Shown: in pieces, positions 53,671 through 62,369 of the stretch
Position numbering within the stretch: position 1 is the stretch's first letter
How the letters are laid out: each line of letters begins with the position of its first letter
Source of the DNA: Actinoalloteichus caeruleus DSM 43889
GTDB lineage: Bacteria; Actinomycetota; Actinomycetes; Mycobacteriales; Pseudonocardiaceae
Reading direction: 5' to 3'
Assembly: GCF_000429185.2 (NCBI RefSeq)
Contig: NZ_AUBJ02000001.1
Coordinates: 3,038,001 to 3,102,000 of the forward strand
DNA: 64,000 nucleotides
Program-made: the position numbers and the translations under genes
Notes under the pieces: generated by a model
The model's input: only the letters and a program-made list of their open reading frames with translations
The model's database searches: none
What the model was told of the DNA's origin: nothing

Positions 53671-54273
53671 TCAGGAACCGGCGACGGGGGTGGTGGTCGG
53701 CAGCCAGCCGGGCCGACTCCCCTCGAAAGTGTCGATCGTGCCGACCTCGCGCAGGGTCAGCGCGATGTCGTCGAGACCTTCCAGCAGCCGCCACCTCGTG
53801 TAGTCGTCGATGGTGAACGGCAGCACGAGTTCCCCGGCGGTGACGGTCCGCTCCCGCAGGTCCACGGTCACCTCCGTCCCCGGCTCCTGCTCCAGCAGCT
53901 TCCAGAGCAGTTCCACGTCCGACTGGGCGCACTGGGCCGCCAGCAGGCCCTGCTTTCCGGCGTTGCCCCGGAAGATGTCGGCGAAACGGCTGGAGATGAC
54001 GACCCGGAACCCGTAGTCCCCCAGCGCCCAGACGGCGTGCTCCCGGGAGGAACCCGTGCCGAAGTCGGGGCCCGCCACGAGGACGCTCCCGGCGGAGAAC
54101 CTCGGGTCGTTGAGGACGAACCCCTCGTCGGACCGCCAGGCGGCGAAGAGGCCGTCAGCGAATCCGGTGCGGGTCACCCGCTTCAGGTAGACGGCGGGGA
54201 TGATCTGGTCGGTGTCGACGTTGGAACGGCGCAGCGGCACGCCGACCCCGGTGTGCGTGGTGAATGCTTCCAT
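53671..54273 (-). CDS. leuD: 3-isopropylmalate dehydratase small subunit
   Basis: A 200-residue LeuD that joins LeuC to isomerise 2- to 3-isopropylmalate in leucine synthesis. It has the start [23 protein letters not shown] and the swivelling-domain loop [17 protein letters not shown]. The ATG has AGGAGAGG about 9 nt upstream. It follows leuC by 36 nt and is certainly co-transcribed. Confidence 0.97.
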   Translation of the reverse strand: MEAFTTHTGVGVPLRRSNVDTDQIIPAVYLKRVTRTGFADGLFAAWRSDEGFVLNDPRFSAGSVLVAGPDFGTGSSREHAVWALGDYGFRVVISSRFADIFRGNAGKQGLLAAQCAQSDVELLWKLLEQEPGTEVTVDLRERTVTAGELVLPFTIDDYTRWRLLEGLDDIALTLREVGTIDTFEGSRPGWLPTTTPVAGS

Positions 54274-54309
54274 GTTCGGTCACCTCTCCTGGGAAGTGGT
54301 CGGGTGCGC

Positions 54310-55737
<1,428 letters not shown>

Positions 55738-55777
55738 TGCTCCTCCCAGCACGAGATGTCGACGTGGTGATCCCAAC

Positions 55778-55794
55778 ATCTGGACATCCCAGAT
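55778..55794. promoter_or_regulatory. Inverted repeat between leuC and the IclR gene
   Basis: ATCTGG, 5 nt, CCAGAT: a perfect 6-bp dyad in the divergent space. An AT-rich GAGATATTAGTAT stretch to its right resembles a -10 region for the regulator. It is the best candidate operator for the adjacent IclR protein, which in relatives controls leuCD. Confidence 0.55.
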
Positions 55795-55816
55795 AACGAG
55801 ATATTAGTATCGGGAC

Positions 55817-56518
55817 GTGGGACAGCATAGCGGCATCGGCGTGCTTGACAAGGCGGTGGCCGTCCTGAGGGCGGTCGCCCAGGATCCGTGCGGGCTCGCG
55901 GAACTCTGCACCAGGACGGGCCTGCCCAGGGCCACCGCGCACCGCCTGGCGGTGGGCCTGGAGGTGCACCGCCTCCTCCGGCGGGGAGCGGACGGCCGCT
56001 GGCGGCCGGGAGCGGCGCTCACGGAACTGGCCGGGGCGACCAGCGACCCGCTCATCGAGGCCTCCGCCACGGTACTTCCCAGGCTTCGGGACATCACCGG
56101 CGAGAGCGTGCAGTTGTACCGGCGCGACGGGATGCAGCGGATCTGCATCGCGACCGCCGAACCGCCCAGCGGGCTCCGCGACACCGTTCCGGTCGGCAGC
56201 CGGCTACCGATGACCGCCGGCTCGGGAGCGAAGGTCCTGGCGGCGTGGTCCGACCCCGGAACCCAGCGGGCCATCCTCGTCGACGCGGTCTTCGGCGAGC
56301 GCACGCTCCTGGAGGTGAGACGTCGCGGGTGGGCCCAGAGCATCGCCGAACGCGAGGCGGGGGTGGCGAGCGTCTCCGCTCCCGTCCGGGACGCCAACGG
56401 CGTGGTGACCGCGGCCATCTCGGTGTCCGGCCCGGTGGAACGGATCGGGCGCAAACCCGGCGCACGGTGGGCCGCCGACCTCCTCGGGGCGGCCGAGGCC
56501 CTGCACGTGAAGCTTTGA
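55817..56518 (+). CDS. IclR-family regulator of leucine genes (LtbR/NdgR-like)
   Basis: A 233-residue IclR regulator: an N-terminal winged helix (SGIGVLDKAVAVLRAV, LPRATAHRLAVGLEVHRLL) and a GAF-like effector domain ending GVVTAAISVSGPVERIGRK. Homologues in the same divergent position (Corynebacterium LtbR, Streptomyces NdgR) regulate leuCD and other amino-acid genes. The start is a GTG at 55817 close to a -10-like element, so the mRNA may have a very short leader. The effector is not known from sequence. Confidence 0.93.
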   Translation: MGQHSGIGVLDKAVAVLRAVAQDPCGLAELCTRTGLPRATAHRLAVGLEVHRLLRRGADGRWRPGAALTELAGATSDPLIEASATVLPRLRDITGESVQLYRRDGMQRICIATAEPPSGLRDTVPVGSRLPMTAGSGAKVLAAWSDPGTQRAILVDAVFGERTLLEVRRRGWAQSIAEREAGVASVSAPVRDANGVVTAAISVSGPVERIGRKPGARWAADLLGAAEALHVKL

Positions 56519-56600
56519 GGCGACCGGGTAAGGGCGCGGACGAGGTCCCGGTTGCGCGCAGGGCGGACGCCGGAGACCGGCGGGACCTCCCCGAACGGCG

Positions 56601-56633
56601 AAAAACCCGGGGCTCCGTCACGGAGTCCCGGGT
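56601..56633 (-). terminator. Rho-independent terminator after tRNA-Glu copy 1
   Basis: A 13-bp stem with one G-U pair (56605-56617 with 56621-56633), a 3-nt loop, and a run of T on the minus strand. It begins 11 nt after the tRNA 3' end and can also serve as the end of the converging IclR transcript. Confidence 0.8.
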
Positions 56634-56644
56634 CCTTCGTCCTG

Positions 56645-56717
56645 TAGCCCCGACGGGATTTGAACCCGCGCTACCGCCTTGAGAGGGCGGCGTCCTAGGC
56701 CGCTAGACGACGGGGCC
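56645..56717 (-). tRNA. tRNA-Glu (CTC), copy 1
   Basis: A 73-nt cloverleaf on the minus strand. The acceptor stem is GGCCCCG with CGGGGCT, the D-arm includes GTCTAGCGGCCTAGGAC, the anticodon loop is CTCTCAA (anticodon CTC), and the T-loop is GGTTCAAATCC. CCA is not encoded. It has its own terminator just downstream. Confidence 0.97.
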
Positions 56718-57120
56718 TCGAACCAGGTGGAAGCCTAACAGAGCGGTTCCTCCGCCCCACACCGGCCCCCTCGGCTCGCCGCGACCGGGGAAGGGGCGCG
56801 GGCACCGGTCCGGATTGGGAGTGGTCCTCGCACGGGGATCACCAGCTCGGCAGCGCGGGCCGGGGTACGTCCGGCGGGCCACCGGTGCGGCGGGGGAGGT
56901 CGACCAGTGAGCCGGTCCGCCCACGGTCCGGCCGGAGCCCCGCACCGCGCGACGAGTGGCGGACCACACCCGCGAGAGCGGGGAACGGGTGAGGGCGTTC
57001 GGCCGCACGACGCCGCCGCGGGCCGTCACGTCCTCTCCTGGCGAGCCGATCGACGAATAGCGATCGGGAAATCGTCGTACCGGCGGCGTGCGTCGCGCGG
57101 CGAAGCGGAGGGGAACGACG
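56718..57120. other. 403-nt spacer between the two tRNA-Glu units
   Basis: No coding region with a recognisable domain and no further tRNA. As each tRNA-Glu has its own terminator, this spacer must carry a separate promoter for copy 1. Confidence 0.4.
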
Positions 57121-57154
57121 AAAAACCGGGGATTCCGAAAACGGAATCCCCGGT
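57121..57154 (-). terminator. Rho-independent terminator after tRNA-Glu copy 2
   Basis: A perfect 13-bp stem (57125-57137 with 57142-57154, ACCGGGGATTCCG type), a 4-nt T loop and a T-run on the minus strand, starting 8 nt after the tRNA. It is a textbook terminator and rare in its quality for this genome. Confidence 0.85.
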
Positions 57155-57162
57155 CATCACCG

Positions 57163-57235
57163 TAGCCCCGACGGGATTTGAACCCGCGCTACCGCCTTGA
57201 GAGGGCGGCGTCCTAGGCCGCTAGACGACGGGGCC
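57163..57235 (-). tRNA. tRNA-Glu (CTC), copy 2
   Basis: A 73-nt tRNA identical to copy 1 over its whole length, 445 nt to its right. Anticodon CTC. It lies 46 nt downstream of tRNA-Gln on the same strand, so the two are probably one transcript. Confidence 0.97.
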
Positions 57236-57281
57236 GTAGAACCGAGAGCGATCCACACGGTATCGCGTGGAACTCTCTCCG

Positions 57282-57353
57282 CTGGGGTACCAGGACTCGA
57301 ACCTAGACTAACAGGGCCAGAACCTGTCGTGCTGCCGATTACACCATACCCCA
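57282..57353 (-). tRNA. tRNA-Gln (CTG)
   Basis: A 72-nt cloverleaf with acceptor TGGGGTA/TACCCCA, anticodon stem ACAGG/CCTGT around loop TTCTGGC (anticodon CTG) and T-loop GGTTCGAGTCC. CCA is not encoded. It is the first gene of the tRNA-Gln/tRNA-Glu unit. Confidence 0.97.
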
Positions 57354-57532
57354 TTGCCCGGAGGACAATTGCTTCGAACTCCGGCCTGCCTCAGCATACC
57401 AAAACGTTCGGAGCTTCTTCCGGTCAGACTCTCTCGACTCTCACCGGGGGACTCGCCCTGCCGTTGGTGAAGATATTAGACCACCCGCCAGAGCGAACGA
57501 GAACCGGGTCCCCCCAAGCGGGGAAGGTGCCG

Positions 57533-58264
57533 TCAGGAGGCCGGGGTTTCGAGCCGAAACAGCAGGTCGGGCAGCTCGGCCAACCCGGAGATCACCGAGA
57601 TGCCCGACGGCACCGGGTCGCCCAGGGAACGCCGGTCCAGCCACACCCCGTGCAGACCGGCGTCGCGCGCCCCGAGGGCGTCGAGCGTCACCTTGTCCCC
57701 GACGTGCACCGCCTCCTCCGGTCGGACCCCGAGCTCGGCGCAGGCGGTGTGGAAGATGAGGGGGTCGGGCTTGGCCACTCCCAGCTCACCGGAGATCACC
57801 AGGCGGTCGAAGGCGTCGCCGAGACCCACCGCCGCGAGTTTGCGGCGCTGGTACGCCCCAGCTGCGTTGGTGATGGCGGCCACCCGCAGACCCGCGCTCC
57901 GCAACCAGCGCAGGCACGGCACCGCGTCGTCGAAGAGGGTCCAGGTGCGTTCCGTGGCGGTGAGGCGCCGCTGCTCCCATGCCGCGGCCTCCTCCTCGTC
58001 GACCTGGCGCCCCAGGTCGGTCAGGAAGGCGCGGGTGCGCTGACGGCGCATCGTGTCGAAGTCCACCTCGCCGGCGGCGTACCTGGCGTGGTGCCGTTCC
58101 GAGGTTCGTTGCCACATGGGCCAGGACTGGTCGTCGCCCAGCAGTTCGACCAGACCGGTCCGCGCGGACGTGCAGTAGTCGACCAGGGTGTCATCGATGT
58201 CGAGGCAGACCGCCCGAACGCGGTGCAGCCGAGTGCCCGAGGAAGTCGCAAGCGCGGATGTCAC
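57533..58264 (-). CDS. HAD-superfamily hydrolase
   Basis: A 243-residue HAD phosphatase-like enzyme. Motif I is AVCLDIDDTLVDY (nucleophile Asp), motif II is AAITNAAG, motif III Lys is in GVAKPDPLIF, and motif IV is VGDKVTLDALGARDAG. The cap domain is alpha-helical, as in YjjG or epoxide-hydrolase-type relatives. Substrate unknown; a nucleotide or sugar phosphate is likely. It lies between the tRNAs and gltX, separated from gltX by a hairpin. Confidence 0.9.
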   Translation of the reverse strand: MTSALATSSGTRLHRVRAVCLDIDDTLVDYCTSARTGLVELLGDDQSWPMWQRTSERHHARYAAGEVDFDTMRRQRTRAFLTDLGRQVDEEEAAAWEQRRLTATERTWTLFDDAVPCLRWLRSAGLRVAAITNAAGAYQRRKLAAVGLGDAFDRLVISGELGVAKPDPLIFHTACAELGVRPEEAVHVGDKVTLDALGARDAGLHGVWLDRRSLGDPVPSGISVISGLAELPDLLFRLETPAS

Positions 58265-58350
58265 CCCGTGAGACTAGGTACTGGCGCAGCGTGCGAATGC
58301 CCCCCAGCGGAGTGATTTGGCCCCGACCTGCATCGATCCAGGGAATCACC

Positions 58351-58382
58351 CCCCGTGACCGGCCTTCCGGCCGGTCACGGGG
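58351..58382. terminator. Strong hairpin after gltX
   Basis: A perfect 14-bp inverted repeat (CCCCGTGACCGGCC / GGCCGGTCACGGGG) with a 4-nt loop, 4 nt after the gltX stop. It has no T-run and is an I-shaped terminator. Confidence 0.7.
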
Positions 58383-58386
58383 TGGT

Positions 58387-60030
58387 TCACGCGGCGAGGG
58401 CGCGGACCCGCCGCAACACCTCGTCCGACCCGAGCGCACGGGCCACCGAGGCCAGGTCCGGGCTCCTGGTGGACCCGGTCAGCGCGACCCGCACCAGCTG
58501 GGAGGCTTCCCTGATCGAGCCGGGGTAGGCGTCCGGGTCCTTCTTGAACTCCTTGGCGTTCCTCGCGAAGCCGTGCCGGGCGGCCAGCTCCCTGATCTGC
58601 CCGAACCACTCCTGGGGATCCTCAAGGGGCTGGTACCCGTCCGCGAAGTCGGCCGCCAGCGTGCGCACCAGTTCGGGGTCGAGGCCGCCGAGGCGCTCGT
58701 CGGCCGGGTCGTCCACCACCGCGAACAGCTGGGGGAAGAAGAAGCCGTACACGGGGCGGAAGTCCGACCACTTGCGGAGGTCCTTGCGCGGGTTCTCCAC
58801 GCCGTCCCGCTCGACGGAGAGCGCCCGCAGCGCGAGGTCCCGGTCAGCGTCGAGCACCGCGACCAGGTCGGGGTCGTGAGTGGCGGCCCACGCCGACACC
58901 GCCTCGACGATGGTCTCGCCGGACAACGTCGCGATGTGGTCCGCGCTGATGTCCTCCAGTTTGACGAGGTCCACCAGCGGGCCGGCGACCCCGCATTCGG
59001 CCAGCCTGATGGGCTCGGCCAGCGCCTGCTCCAGCGGCAGCTCCGCGAGGCGCCCGTTGGCGAGTCCGCGCAGGTAGTAGCGGACCGCTTCGGACGGGTA
59101 CCCGGCCTCGACGTAGAAGTCGACAGACGCCTCCGGGTCCTTGCGCTTGGACAGCTTCCGCCTGCTCCCCCCCTGCTGCTTCATCAGGGGAGCGATGTGG
59201 GCGTACTCGACCTGGTCGAAACCGAGGGCCTCGAAGAGCTGGAGGTGCAGTGGCACCGAGGAGATCCACTCCTCGCCGCGGATGACGAGGTTGACCCGCA
59301 TCAGGTGGTCGTCCACCGCGTGCGCGAAGTGGTAGGTCGGCAGCCGGAGGGGCTGGTCCGAGGACTTGAGGATGACCGCGTCGTTCCTGTTGGCCTCGTG
59401 TTCGAGCTCACCGCGGATGGCGTCGGTGTAGTGGACCCGGTCCTGGGGGCCGGCCTCGGCGCGGAACCGCACCACGTACGGCTCACCGGCGTCGAGCTTG
59501 GCCTGGACCTCGGCCGGGTCGGCGTCCCGCCAGATCGCCCACCGCCCGTAGTACCCGGTGGGGAGCTTCGCCGCCTGCTGGGCCGAGGTGATCTCGGCGA
59601 GTTCGTCCTTCGTGGCGAAGCACGGGTAGGCGCGGCCCCGGCGGAGCATCTCCCGCACGTAGGTGAGGTAGATCTCCGAGCGCTGGGACTGGTGGTAGGG
59701 GCCGTAGGCGCCCGAGTCACCGGCCTCGTCGGGCTGGATGGCGAAGTACTCGAAGGCGCGGTCGAACTGCTCGACCGCCCCGGCGACCTCCCGGGACTGG
59801 TCGGTGTCCTCCACCCGCACCAGGTAGGTCCCCCCGCTGTGCTGGGCGACGTCACTGTCGATGATGCCGACGTACACGCCGCCGATGTGCATGAAACCCG
59901 TGGGCGAGGGACCGATCCGGGTGACCTTGGCCCCCTCCGGGAGGGCACGGGGCGGGTAGCGCCGCTCCCAGTGCTCCGGCTCGGGCAGATCGGACGGGAA
60001 CAACGCGTCGACGGTGGCTCGATCGAGCAT
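58387..60030 (-). CDS. gltX: Glutamate--tRNA ligase, divergent type
   Basis: A 547-residue class I synthetase that charges tRNA with glutamate. It has the HIGH-type motif in PSPTGFMHIGG (residues 41-51) and the KMSKS-type motif KLSKR (292-296). The sequence TRIGPSPTGFMHIGGVYVG, with VRVEDTDQSREVAGAV, is unlike the usual actinobacterial GluRS ([21 protein letters not shown] type, about 490 residues). It looks more like GluRS forms I associate with Clostridia. It sits where M. tuberculosis has its gltX, next to tRNA-Glu and tRNA-Gln genes and before the FAH gene. The ATG at 60030 is used. Specificity (Glu only, or also Gln mischarging) cannot be read here. Confidence 0.9.
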   Translation of the reverse strand: MLDRATVDALFPSDLPEPEHWERRYPPRALPEGAKVTRIGPSPTGFMHIGGVYVGIIDSDVAQHSGGTYLVRVEDTDQSREVAGAVEQFDRAFEYFAIQPDEAGDSGAYGPYHQSQRSEIYLTYVREMLRRGRAYPCFATKDELAEITSAQQAAKLPTGYYGRWAIWRDADPAEVQAKLDAGEPYVVRFRAEAGPQDRVHYTDAIRGELEHEANRNDAVILKSSDQPLRLPTYHFAHAVDDHLMRVNLVIRGEEWISSVPLHLQLFEALGFDQVEYAHIAPLMKQQGGSRRKLSKRKDPEASVDFYVEAGYPSEAVRYYLRGLANGRLAELPLEQALAEPIRLAECGVAGPLVDLVKLEDISADHIATLSGETIVEAVSAWAATHDPDLVAVLDADRDLALRALSVERDGVENPRKDLRKWSDFRPVYGFFFPQLFAVVDDPADERLGGLDPELVRTLAADFADGYQPLEDPQEWFGQIRELAARHGFARNAKEFKKDPDAYPGSIREASQLVRVALTGSTRSPDLASVARALGSDEVLRRVRALAA

Positions 60031-60239
60031 CAGCGGAGATCTCCAACACACACCTGCGGAACGGACACGTGAGGCTATCAACTCCGCTGGTGGGACGGGC
60101 GGACGCTCGCGCGGTCCCGCCCCGCGACCCCGCCCCGACCGGTGGGATGGGCTGGCTACCCATCCGACGATGAATTGACGGTCCTCGCGACCGCTCAGGA
60201 CACTGGTAGGTCCGAGGGGCGGCGGAGGCGGGGGGCCGG

Positions 60240-61559
60240 ATGCGGACCACGGACTGCGTGGTGATCGGCGGCGGGCCGGCGGGGATGGTGCTCGGGCTGC
60301 TCCTGGCCCGGGCGGGCGTGGAGGTCACCGTCGTGGAGAAGCACGGCGACTTCCTCCGCGACTTCCGGGGCGACACCGTGCACGCCTCGACCCTCCGGCT
60401 GCTGGACGAACTCGGTCTCGGACCCGCGTTCGAGGCGGTGCCCCACCGGTTGGTCGAACGCTTCCAGCTCCTGACCGACTCGGGTCCCGTCGTGCTGGCG
60501 GACCTGCGCCGGCTGCCGGGGCCGCACAAGCACATCGCCTTCGTGCCGCAGTGGGACTTCCTCGACATGCTGGCCGCCTCGGCCTCTCGGGAGCCCACGT
60601 TCGAGCTGCGGATGAGCACCGAGGCCGTCGGCCTGGTCCGACGGGGCCGGCAGGTCACCGGAGTGCGGGTGCGGGAGGCGGACGGTCGGGTGCGGGAGAT
60701 CGCGGCCCGGCTCGTGGTGGGCTGCGACGGGCGGGACTCCCGCCTCCGCGAGCAGGCCGGCCTCCGGGCCCGTTCCTTCGGTGTCCCCCTCGACGTGCTG
60801 TGGTTCCGGCTCCCCCGACGACCCGGCGACGTCGAGGGAGCGACCGGTCGGTTCGGGCGGGGCCGCGCGATGGTCCTGATCGACCGGGGCGACTACTTCC
60901 AGTGCGCGTTCCTCATCCGCAAGGGCGAGCACGACCGCGTCCTCGCGGAGGGGCTGCCGGCCTTCCGAGGACGGGTGAGCGATCTGCTGCCCTGGCTCGC
61001 CGACCGGATGGACTCGCTGACGTCGCTGGAGGAGGTGCGGCTGTTGTCGGTCCGCCTGGACCGGCTGCGCACCTGGGAGGCGCCCGGCGTGCTCTTCATC
61101 GGGGACGCGGCGCACGCCATGTCGCCGGTGGGCGGGGTCGGCATCAACCTCGCCGTCCAGGACGCGGTGGCCGCCGCGCGGTACCTGGCCGCCCCCCTGC
61201 TGACCGGGCGGCCGCGCACCGCCGACCTCCGCAGGGTCCGACGCCGTCGGTGGTTGCCCACGGCGGTGACCCAGGGCATGCAACGGGCGCTGCACGCCGG
61301 GTTCCTCCAGGACGCGCTGGACAGCGACCCCCGCGCCCCCTCGACACCCCCGCCGCTCCTGGTGAGGGCGCTCCGCCGGTTCCCCCTGTTGCGGGCCGTC
61401 CCCGCCTACCTGGTGGCCGTCGGCCTCGTGCCGGAACACGCGCCACCGTTCGCCCGCAGATCACCCGCGCGGCGGGACGGGGCGGTGGACCGAACGGCCA
61501 CCAGACCCGTCAACGGGAGACGACCGGGTTGGTCAGTGTTCCGATTCCCTCGACGGTGA
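60240..61559 (+). CDS. FAD-dependent monooxygenase (p-hydroxybenzoate hydroxylase fold)
   Basis: A 439-residue flavoprotein. It has the FAD loop VVIGGGPAGMVLGLLLARAG at the N terminus, the DG motif VVGCDGRDSRLREQAG, and the GD motif GDAAHAMSPVGGVGINLAVQDA. This is the aromatic hydroxylase/UbiH-like group that uses NAD(P)H and O2. Substrate unknown; no aromatic pathway genes are near. The last 40 residues are Arg-rich and unlike the family. The gene ends 50 nt inside the converging FAH gene. Confidence 0.9.
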   Translation: MRTTDCVVIGGGPAGMVLGLLLARAGVEVTVVEKHGDFLRDFRGDTVHASTLRLLDELGLGPAFEAVPHRLVERFQLLTDSGPVVLADLRRLPGPHKHIAFVPQWDFLDMLAASASREPTFELRMSTEAVGLVRRGRQVTGVRVREADGRVREIAARLVVGCDGRDSRLREQAGLRARSFGVPLDVLWFRLPRRPGDVEGATGRFGRGRAMVLIDRGDYFQCAFLIRKGEHDRVLAEGLPAFRGRVSDLLPWLADRMDSLTSLEEVRLLSVRLDRLRTWEAPGVLFIGDAAHAMSPVGGVGINLAVQDAVAAARYLAAPLLTGRPRTADLRRVRRRRWLPTAVTQGMQRALHAGFLQDALDSDPRAPSTPPPLLVRALRRFPLLRAVPAYLVAVGLVPEHAPPFARRSPARRDGAVDRTATRPVNGRRPGWSVFRFPRR

Positions 61560-62289
61560 TCGACACCGACTGCCCATCTCGGATCTGACCGACCCCGGCC
61601 GGCGTTCCGGTGAGGATCACGTCGCCCGGCAGCAGCGTCATCACCCGGGACACCCACTCGACGAGCGCCGGAACGTCGTGCAGCAGCTGCGAGGTGCGGC
61701 CGTCCTGGCGCAGCTCGCCGTCGAGCTCGGTCCGGACGGCGAGGTCGGAGGGGTCGATCTCCGTCTCGATCCACGGGCCCAGCGGGCAGAAGGTGTCGTG
61801 CCCCTTGCCCCGCGTCCACTGCCCGTCCGCCCGCTGCTGGTCCCGCGCGGTGACGTCGTTGGCCACGGTGTAGCCGAGGATGACGTCCTTCGCCTTCGCT
61901 CGGGGGACGTCACGGCACGGCTGCCCGATGACGACGGCGAGCTCGCCCTCGAAGTCGACGTGCGTCGAGTCGGCTGGCAGCCGGATCGGCAGCGCGGGGC
62001 CGACGACGGAGGTGGACGGCTTGAGGAACATCACCGGGTCGGCCGGGGGCTCGCCCCCCATCTCCCTGGCGTGCTCGGCGTAGTTCTTCCCGATGCACAC
62101 CACCTTGCTCGGCAGGATGGGCGCGAGCAGGCGAACGTCGGCGAGCGGCCACTGCCGGCCGGTGAAGTCGGGCGTGCCGAAGGGGTGCTCCCTGATCTCG
62201 GCCGCGACCTCGTCGCCTTCGTCGTTCCGCTGGATTGCGACGAAGGGAAACCCGGTCCCCTCGGGATGAGCGATCCGCCCCAAACGCAC
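61510..62289 (-). CDS. Fumarylacetoacetate hydrolase-family protein
   Basis: A 259-residue FAH-fold enzyme. It has the CIGKNYAEHAREMG motif, the metal ligands in VDFEGELAVVIG, and the GYTVANDVTARDQQ and GHDTFCPLGPW segments. The group includes hydrolases, decarboxylases and isomerases acting on C-C bonds of dioxo acids. The GTG at 62289 follows AGGAGGA by about 6 nt. It occupies the same place between gltX and leucine/citramalate genes as in M. tuberculosis. It overlaps the converging monooxygenase gene by 50 nt. Confidence 0.93.
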   Translation of the reverse strand: MRLGRIAHPEGTGFPFVAIQRNDEGDEVAAEIREHPFGTPDFTGRQWPLADVRLLAPILPSKVVCIGKNYAEHAREMGGEPPADPVMFLKPSTSVVGPALPIRLPADSTHVDFEGELAVVIGQPCRDVPRAKAKDVILGYTVANDVTARDQQRADGQWTRGKGHDTFCPLGPWIETEIDPSDLAVRTELDGELRQDGRTSQLLHDVPALVEWVSRVMTLLPGDVILTGTPAGVGQIRDGQSVSITVEGIGTLTNPVVSR

Positions 62290-62369
62290 GTGTCGTCCTC
62301 CTGTTCCAAGTGCTGGCACGACCTGCACACCGTAGGACAGCGCGCCGGCGCCGCCCACGGCCGCCACGT

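Noticed and set aside
56907-57200. Open frame running through the tRNA spacer into tRNA-Glu copy 2
   Set aside because: It overlaps a terminator and a tRNA, has no domain and no conserved start; it is a chance frame.
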